Of a stretch of DNA of 16,288 bases, positions 13,524-16,288 are shown piece after piece (positions within the stretch are counted from its first letter, which is position 1; every line of letters begins with the position of its first letter). The stretch is taken from contig JBGTLA010000009.1 of NCBI GenBank assembly GCA_041744375.1, forward strand, positions 1-16,288. Direction: 5' to 3'. The translations under genes were made by a program, and so were the position numbers. The notes beneath the pieces are model-generated. The model ran no database searches. It had not been told where the DNA came from and saw nothing but the letters and a program-made list of their open reading frames with translations. This DNA comes from JBGTLA01 sp041744375 (lineage in GTDB: Bacteria; Actinomycetota; Acidimicrobiia; Spongiisociales; ZC4RG35).

Positions 13524-15172
13524 GAGGTCCTCCCAGCTGGCTCCGGTGATGTGACGTCGTGGCGGCGGAGCTTGAGTTGGGCAGGGGCGAGGTTGCCGTA
13601 GATGAGTACGCCGCCTCCTACTTCCTGTTGGCGGAGTTGGGCGGGTGGGGCAAGTGGGTGGTAGCGGATCGTCTCGGTGGTAGTTCTCGTGGAACCGTCG
13701 GGAGCGATGGTCTCTGAGGTTTCGGTGACTGCCTGTTCGCCGATGAGGCGGCTGATGTAGTCGAGGGTGGGGGTGTCGGAAACGCCGGAGAGGACGATTT
13801 TTGCTCGGTGGTTGTTGATGACGGTTTGGGCGAGGGTGCCGTAGCGGGATTGAAGTTGAGCGAAGTCCTGCCAGACCGTGACGAGTTGGATTCCGACGCC
13901 GCGAGCGGTGGAGGCGAGCTGGGCAAGATCGGGGAGAGGGGCGATGTTGGCGGCTTCGTCGATGACGAGTAGGAGCGGTTTCGTGAGACGGGTGTCGGGC
14001 CGGTTGGCTCGGTCGTAGACGGCGTGGATGGTTTCTTCGATGACGGCGGTGAACAGTGGGCGGAGGCGGGCTTGTTCGTGGACTGGTCCCGAGATGTAGA
14101 CGGTGTGGTTGGCGCCGTCGAGCAGCCGAGCGGGCGTGAAGCCCGGCGGCGCTTTCGTCGTTGTCAGGACGGCGGGGTCGGCGAAGGCGGCGAGGACGGT
14201 TTCGGTGGTGGTGTACGCCGAGGAACGGGCCTTCTCTTCGCGGTTGAGTGTGGCTTGGAAGGCTTGGATGGCGTCTAGGGCTTCTGCCCGTTGAAGTGCC
14301 CGGAGGGGTTGATCCTTGTCTTGGAGGTCGACCCAGCGGACCACGTCGCCCATGGTGTGACCGCCGATGGCGGCGGCGTGGAGGAGGGGGGCGAGGAGTT
14401 TTTGGGCGACTGCGTACCAGAAGTCGGAGTCCTGGAGTCCGCCCCTGTCGCCAGCTCGGGCGGTGGAGACCAGCCAGGCGGCCATGCGGAGGGCGCCTTG
14501 CCAATCGGCCGCTTCGGCGAGTGGACTCCAGCCGGTGGGGTCATAGCCGGTGGATCCGGTCGGGTCGTACACCCACACCTCCCCGTGTGAGCGTCGCTGG
14601 TTCATGGTCGCTTCGACGATGTCGCCTTTGATGGAGGTGGCGAGGACGGGTCCGTCCCATTCCAGGAGGGCGGGGATGGCGAACCCGCTGGTCTTGCCTG
14701 TCCCGGAGGGGCCGATAACGGCGACGGAGTGTTGGGCTTCGGTGGCGATGAGGCGCCTGTCAACGGTTCCCAGGGTGAGCCGTCCCGGTGTCGGCCGCCG
14801 CACGAGGAGCGGTTTGAGGTCGCGAGGTTTGGCCCACTCTGCCGACTCGGGACGGTCGGCTTGGTCGAGGCGGTCCCACAGCCGGCGGATCGCCATCACG
14901 GCCAGTCCGGCGAAAAGGAGGGTGACGGCCAGGGTGAGGTAGAACGCGGTTGTTGGAACCTGGCCGACTGGTACGGGGTGGTCCTGGCGGGTGAGGAGGT
15001 TCCACAACAGGCGAGGACCGTCCCAAACGGTGACGTTGAGCCATGTGCCGGTCCAGAGTCGAGAGGAGAGTTGGTAGGTGACCCACACGATGACGCTGGC
15101 CGCCACGATTGCTCCGGCCACCACGGTCAAGACTCTTTCGGCGTCGCCGTTCTTGGGACTGTGCTGGGTCAT
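13517..15172 (-). CDS. VirD4/TraG-type type IV secretion coupling ATPase
   Basis: This 551-aa protein begins at ATG 15172, which overlaps the upstream stop (ATGA). Two N-terminal membrane helices (about 14-34 and 75-95) anchor it. A RecA-like motor domain follows with Walker A GPSGTGKT (154-161), AIPALLEWDGPVLATSIKGD, Walker B LLLVIDEAAN (400-409), PDLAQLASTARGVGIQLVTV and the helicase-like QDFAQLQSRYG. These identify a TraG/VirD4 (TraM_recognition) coupling protein, which delivers relaxase-bound DNA to the conjugation channel at the membrane. Its length fits the family. It lies between a peptidoglycan hydrolase and an excisionase-like gene on a probable conjugative or mobilisable element. 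No relaxase or VirB4 gene is inside the window. Confidence 0.9.
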   Translation of the reverse strand: MTQHSPKNGDAERVLTVVAGAIVAASVIVWVTYQLSSRLWTGTWLNVTVWDGPRLLWNLLTRQDHPVPVGQVPTTAFYLTLAVTLLFAGLAVMAIRRLWDRLDQADRPESAEWAKPRDLKPLLVRRPTPGRLTLGTVDRRLIATEAQHSVAVIGPSGTGKTSGFAIPALLEWDGPVLATSIKGDIVEATMNQRRSHGEVWVYDPTGSTGYDPTGWSPLAEAADWQGALRMAAWLVSTARAGDRGGLQDSDFWYAVAQKLLAPLLHAAAIGGHTMGDVVRWVDLQDKDQPLRALQRAEALDAIQAFQATLNREEKARSSAYTTTETVLAAFADPAVLTTTKAPPGFTPARLLDGANHTVYISGPVHEQARLRPLFTAVIEETIHAVYDRANRPDTRLTKPLLLVIDEAANIAPLPDLAQLASTARGVGIQLVTVWQDFAQLQSRYGTLAQTVINNHRAKIVLSGVSDTPTLDYISRLIGEQAVTETSETIAPDGSTRTTTETIRYHPLAPPAQLRQQEVGGGVLIYGNLAPAQLKLRRHDVTSPEPAGRTSC

Positions 15173-16278
15173 CAGTGGGTGCACCCGGTGGTGGGGGCGG
15201 CGGCCGGGGTGAGTGCGACGCCGGTCCACCAGGCTTCGAGGAGCGGCTGGGGACACACCAGGTCACCGGCGGGGTTTCTAATTTGGAGGTGGAGGTGGGG
15301 GCCGGTGGAGTTGCCGGTGTTACCCGACGCCATCACCGTCTCCCCCGCTGCGACGGTTGAGCCGGTTTGGAGGTGGGGGGCGAGGGTTTGGCCGTGGCAG
15401 TAGGTGTAGCGATGGTCGTCGAGACCAGTGATCGTCACACCCCACCCGCATCTACAGCCCGCACACGGGGTGTAGAGGTTGGTGACGGTGCCGGGGTGGG
15501 CGGCGTAGACGGGGGTGCCTTCGGGGACGGCCAGGTCGGTGGCGGGGTAGTCGTGATGTGTGGCCCGGATCTGAGCCAGGGTGACTGAGCCTGCGGGGAG
15601 GGGGAAGGCGTATTGGCCGTCGGCGGTGATGGTCCCGGCGGTGTGGGCGAACGCCCGGTAGTAGGCAATCCAGTCGACGACCGAATCGACGTATTCATCG
15701 GAGTGGTTGTAGCCGCGGATCGCCCGGGCCAGGTCGTCGGGTTGGTGGTAGTCGCCGGGGGTGCGCATACACAGGTAGGCGGCGGTGGAGAGGGCAGCGT
15801 CGTAGACGTTGTGGGGGTCGGCGGTGCCGTCGCTGTTGCCGTCTTGGCCGTAAGACCGCCACGAGGCGGGGAGGAACTGGGCGGGACCGACCGCCCGGTC
15901 CCACCGGGTGTCCCCATCAAGGACACCGTTGTCGGTGTCGGAGATGATCTGGGTGCCGGGAGTGGTGCCGTCGAGAGTGGGCCCATAGATGGGCGGGGCC
16001 ACGGTGCCGGCGGGGTCGACGGTGGCGCCGCCGTAGGTGGCGTGGCCAGACTCGACCTTCCAGATCCCGGCGACCACCGGCCAATCGACCACACAACCCT
16101 CAGTGACCATGGGGGCGTTGGTTTCGGCGGCGAGGTAGGCGGAGAACACCACCGGTGGGATCCCGGCGGCTTCGGCGCCTGCGGCCGCGGGGGTTCGGGC
16201 TCCGACGGCAGCGATCCCCCACACCATCATCGCGACGAGGGCCGCTCCTGTCCCGCCCACGGCTGCGGCGGCGACCAT
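15172..16278 (-). CDS. Bifunctional lytic transglycosylase and M23 peptidase of a conjugative element
   Basis: This protein of at least 368 aa combines two wall-cutting domains. A hydrophobic segment (about 1-30) is a membrane anchor or signal. Residues 62-210 form a soluble-lytic-transglycosylase domain: catalytic Glu76 in GIWKVESGHATYGG, AVGPAQFLPASWRSYGQDGN, NVYDAALSTAAYLC and AIRGYNHSDEYV. Residues 225-345 form a LytM/M23 domain with zinc ligands His242-x5-Asp248 (HDYPATD), His295 (YTYCHG) and the HLH at 328-330 (TGPHLHLQI). Gram-positive conjugative systems use such VirB1-like enzymes to open the peptidoglycan for the transfer channel. The frame remains open past ATG 16278 to the window edge, so the true start may lie outside. 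The stop overlaps the coupling-protein ATG. Confidence 0.9.
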   Translation of the reverse strand: MVAAAAVGGTGAALVAMMVWGIAAVGARTPAAAGAEAAGIPPVVFSAYLAAETNAPMVTEGCVVDWPVVAGIWKVESGHATYGGATVDPAGTVAPPIYGPTLDGTTPGTQIISDTDNGVLDGDTRWDRAVGPAQFLPASWRSYGQDGNSDGTADPHNVYDAALSTAAYLCMRTPGDYHQPDDLARAIRGYNHSDEYVDSVVDWIAYYRAFAHTAGTITADGQYAFPLPAGSVTLAQIRATHHDYPATDLAVPEGTPVYAAHPGTVTNLYTPCAGCRCGWGVTITGLDDHRYTYCHGQTLAPHLQTGSTVAAGETVMASGNTGNSTGPHLHLQIRNPAGDLVCPQPLLEAWWTGVALTPAAAPTTGCTH

Positions 16279-16288
16279 GCCGACTCGA

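Noticed and set aside
13526..14504. Long upstream extension of the excisionase-like frame
   Set aside because: The extension is a Pro/Arg/His-rich shadow of the coupling-protein gene. Only the last 69 residues, after the GTG at 13523, resemble a real protein.

Overview
The window is high-GC DNA that reads as actinobacterial, possibly Acidimicrobiia-like. The grounds are GC-rich codon use, several promoters whose -10 box sits 7-8 nt before the ATG (leaderless transcripts), and tRNA genes without encoded CCA. No ribosomal or marker gene is present, so the lineage is an inference.

Positions 1-9100 look chromosomal. They hold a 5'-truncated class I methyltransferase; tRNA-Arg(ACG); tRNA-Ser(GCT) with a tandem copy of its own 5' part; a site-2-protease-like membrane protein that lacks the catalytic Glu; and a convergent MscS channel. 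Next comes a tightly coupled four-gene operon: an IclR-type regulator fused to a PNPOx-like flavin/F420-binding domain, then the ATPase, permease and lipoprotein of an NMT1/THI5-type ABC importer. An IS110-family insertion sequence follows, with a structured 5' leader that is a strong bridge-RNA candidate. A small membrane protein and tRNA-Ser(TGA) close this part.

Positions 9100-13300 look like accessory DNA. A tyrosine integrase lies 49 bp from tRNA-Ser(TGA). Divergent from it is a compact three-gene module: a Gp37/Gp68 (DUF5131) three-Cys protein, its partner TcmP, and an unrecognised ~300-aa protein with an HEPN-like R-x5-H motif. This module is the best candidate in the window for an undescribed system.

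Positions 13270-16288 are the edge of a conjugative or mobilisable element on the minus strand: a bifunctional lytic transglycosylase/M23 peptidase (possibly cut by the window edge), a VirD4/TraG-type coupling ATPase and an AlpA/excisionase-like protein, joined by overlapping start and stop codons. A 3'-terminal tRNA fragment lies directly beyond the excisionase-like gene and probably marks the element boundary.
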